Shown here: one piece after another, positions 5,028 to 5,852 of the stretch
Position numbering within the stretch: position 1 is the first letter of the stretch
Layout: each line of letters begins with the position of its first letter
Origin: Halomonas halophila
GTDB lineage: Bacteria; Pseudomonadota; Gammaproteobacteria; Pseudomonadales; Halomonadaceae
Direction: 5' to 3'
Assembly: GCA_002433675.1 (NCBI GenBank)
Contig: DJIP01000031.1
Span: 682 to 6,533, forward strand
DNA: 5,852 nt
The notes under the pieces: model-generated
Databases searched by the model: none
What the model saw: only the letters and a program-made list of their open reading frames with translations
Told to the model about the DNA's origin: nothing
Made by a program: the position numbers and the translations under genes

Positions 5028-5852
5028 ATGGCCCTCAAGGCGTCACTGCAGCTGCGCATCGGTACCCAGCTGACCATGACCCCGCAACTGCAACAGGCGA
5101 TCGGCCTGCTGCAGCTTTCGACCCTGGACCTGCGCCAGGAAGTCCAGCAGGCGCTGGAGGCCAACCCCATGCTCGAACTCGAGGACGAATTCGGTGAACA
5201 GCAGACCAGGGAAGCCGTCGACGACGACTGGGCCGAACAGATCCCCTCGGAACTCAGCGTCGACAGCGACTGGTCCGACACCTACCAGGACCTGGGCACC
5301 ACCCCTGCCGGCAGTGGCGAAGCGCCGGACTTCGAGCGCCAGGCCAGCTCCCAGTCGCTGCACAGCCACCTGAACTGGCAACTGGCGATGCTCGACGTCA
5401 GCGACCAGGAGCGCCTGATCGCCGAGAGCCTGCTCGATGCGGTCAACGGCGACGGCTATCTCGATCAGACATTGGAAGACATCGTCCAGGGCCTTGAGCA
5501 GGACGGTCGCCACCCTACCACCCTCGCCGAGGTGGAAGCGGTACTGACACGGCTGCAACAGTTCGAACCGACCGGCGTATTCGCCCGCGACCTGCGCGAG
5601 TGCTTGATGCTGCAACTGGATAGCCTGCCTCGCGATACCGTCCTGCTGCCCCAGGCCGGACGACTGGTACGACAGTTCCTCGAGGCACTGGCCAGCGGCG
5701 ACCGCCGTCTGCTGAAGCGCCGGCTAGGACTCGATGACGACCAACTCGACAGCGTCATCGAGTTGATCCGAAGCCTCGACCCACGGCCCGGCAGCCAGTT
5801 CGGTGACAGCGACAACGACTACGTCATTCCCGACCTGGTGGTACGCCACACC
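5028..5852 (+). CDS. rpoN: RNA polymerase sigma-54 factor RpoN (3' end cut by the window)
   Basis: The frame is open from ATG 5028 to the window edge, giving 275 codons of a protein usually about 480-500 long. Region I is clear: SLQLRIGTQLTMTPQLQQAI (6-25), followed by GLLQLSTLDLRQEVQQALEA (26-45) and NPMLELED, the glutamine/leucine-rich activator-responsive segment that contacts the -12 element and core. Region II (about 52-100) is a low-complexity acidic linker with DDDW and SDW motifs. Region III core-binding landmarks are LNWQLAML (115-122), GDGYLDQTLEDI (141-152), FEPTGVFARDLRECLMLQL (179-197), LDPRPG (250-255) and YVIPDLVV (265-272). The helix-turn-helix and RpoN box that read the -24 element lie beyond the edge. 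GGTGGA (5013-5018), 9 bases upstream, is an acceptable RBS. The 273-base spacer and its own promoter suggest transcription separate from lptB. Confidence 0.97.
   Translation, partial: MALKASLQLRIGTQLTMTPQLQQAIGLLQLSTLDLRQEVQQALEANPMLELEDEFGEQQTREAVDDDWAEQIPSELSVDSDWSDTYQDLGTTPAGSGEAPDFERQASSQSLHSHLNWQLAMLDVSDQERLIAESLLDAVNGDGYLDQTLEDIVQGLEQDGRHPTTLAEVEAVLTRLQQFEPTGVFARDLRECLMLQLDSLPRDTVLLPQAGRLVRQFLEALASGDRRLLKRRLGLDDDQLDSVIELIRSLDPRPGSQFGDSDNDYVIPDLVVRHT

Noticed and set aside
5043..5615. Minus-strand open frame (190 codons) under rpoN
   Set aside because: The plus strand here encodes clear RpoN regions I-III, so this is a shadow frame.
1..5852. Mobile element, CRISPR array, tRNA/rRNA or foreign island
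   Set aside because: No transposase, integrase, spaced repeats or RNA-gene signatures were seen; the genes are all conserved core functions in conserved order with uniform base composition.

Overview
The window is a GC-rich stretch of gammaproteobacterial core chromosome. It carries the conserved cell-envelope locus mlaF(<) / yrbG > kdsD > kdsC > lptC > lptA > lptB > rpoN(>). The order, with mlaF diverging from yrbG and rpoN following lptB, is that of Enterobacteria and relatives. The high GC content, acid-rich proteins and presence of yrbG (which I recall as absent from the equivalent Pseudomonas locus) suggest a Halomonas-like member of the Oceanospirillales; that assignment is an inference. 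I see no mobile elements, CRISPR arrays, tRNA or rRNA genes, and no broken genes.

Left edge (1-302): the first 28 codons of mlaF, ATPase of the Mla phospholipid transporter, run leftward out of the window. A 216-base divergent intergenic region (87-302) separates it from yrbG. That region must hold promoters for both directions, but none matches consensus well. It does contain a perfect short inverted repeat (269-284) just upstream of the yrbG ribosome binding site.

Middle (303-4754): six closely packed genes on the plus strand, probably one transcription unit. Gaps are 24, 32 and 12 bases, with a 4-base ATGA overlap (kdsC/lptC) and a 1-base TGATG overlap (lptA/lptB). YrbG is a cation/Ca2+ exchanger-family membrane protein. 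KdsD and KdsC catalyse the first and third steps of Kdo synthesis: ribulose-5-P to arabinose-5-P, and Kdo-8-P to Kdo. LptC, LptA and LptB belong to the machine that extracts finished LPS from the inner membrane and moves it across the periplasm. The operon therefore couples supply of the inner-core LPS sugar to LPS export, while the divergent Mla system maintains outer-membrane lipid asymmetry.

Right edge (4755-5852): a 273-base spacer rich in dyad symmetries leads to rpoN (sigma-54), of which the first 275 codons are present. The most notable signal in the window is here: a near-consensus sigma-54 (-24/-12) promoter at 4954-4969, placed to start transcription about 48 bases upstream of rpoN. 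An 18-base near-palindrome (4973-4990) lies over the predicted start point. Together they suggest that sigma-54 acts on its own gene. Otherwise the region is ordinary core genome, and I found no evidence for an undescribed multi-gene system.
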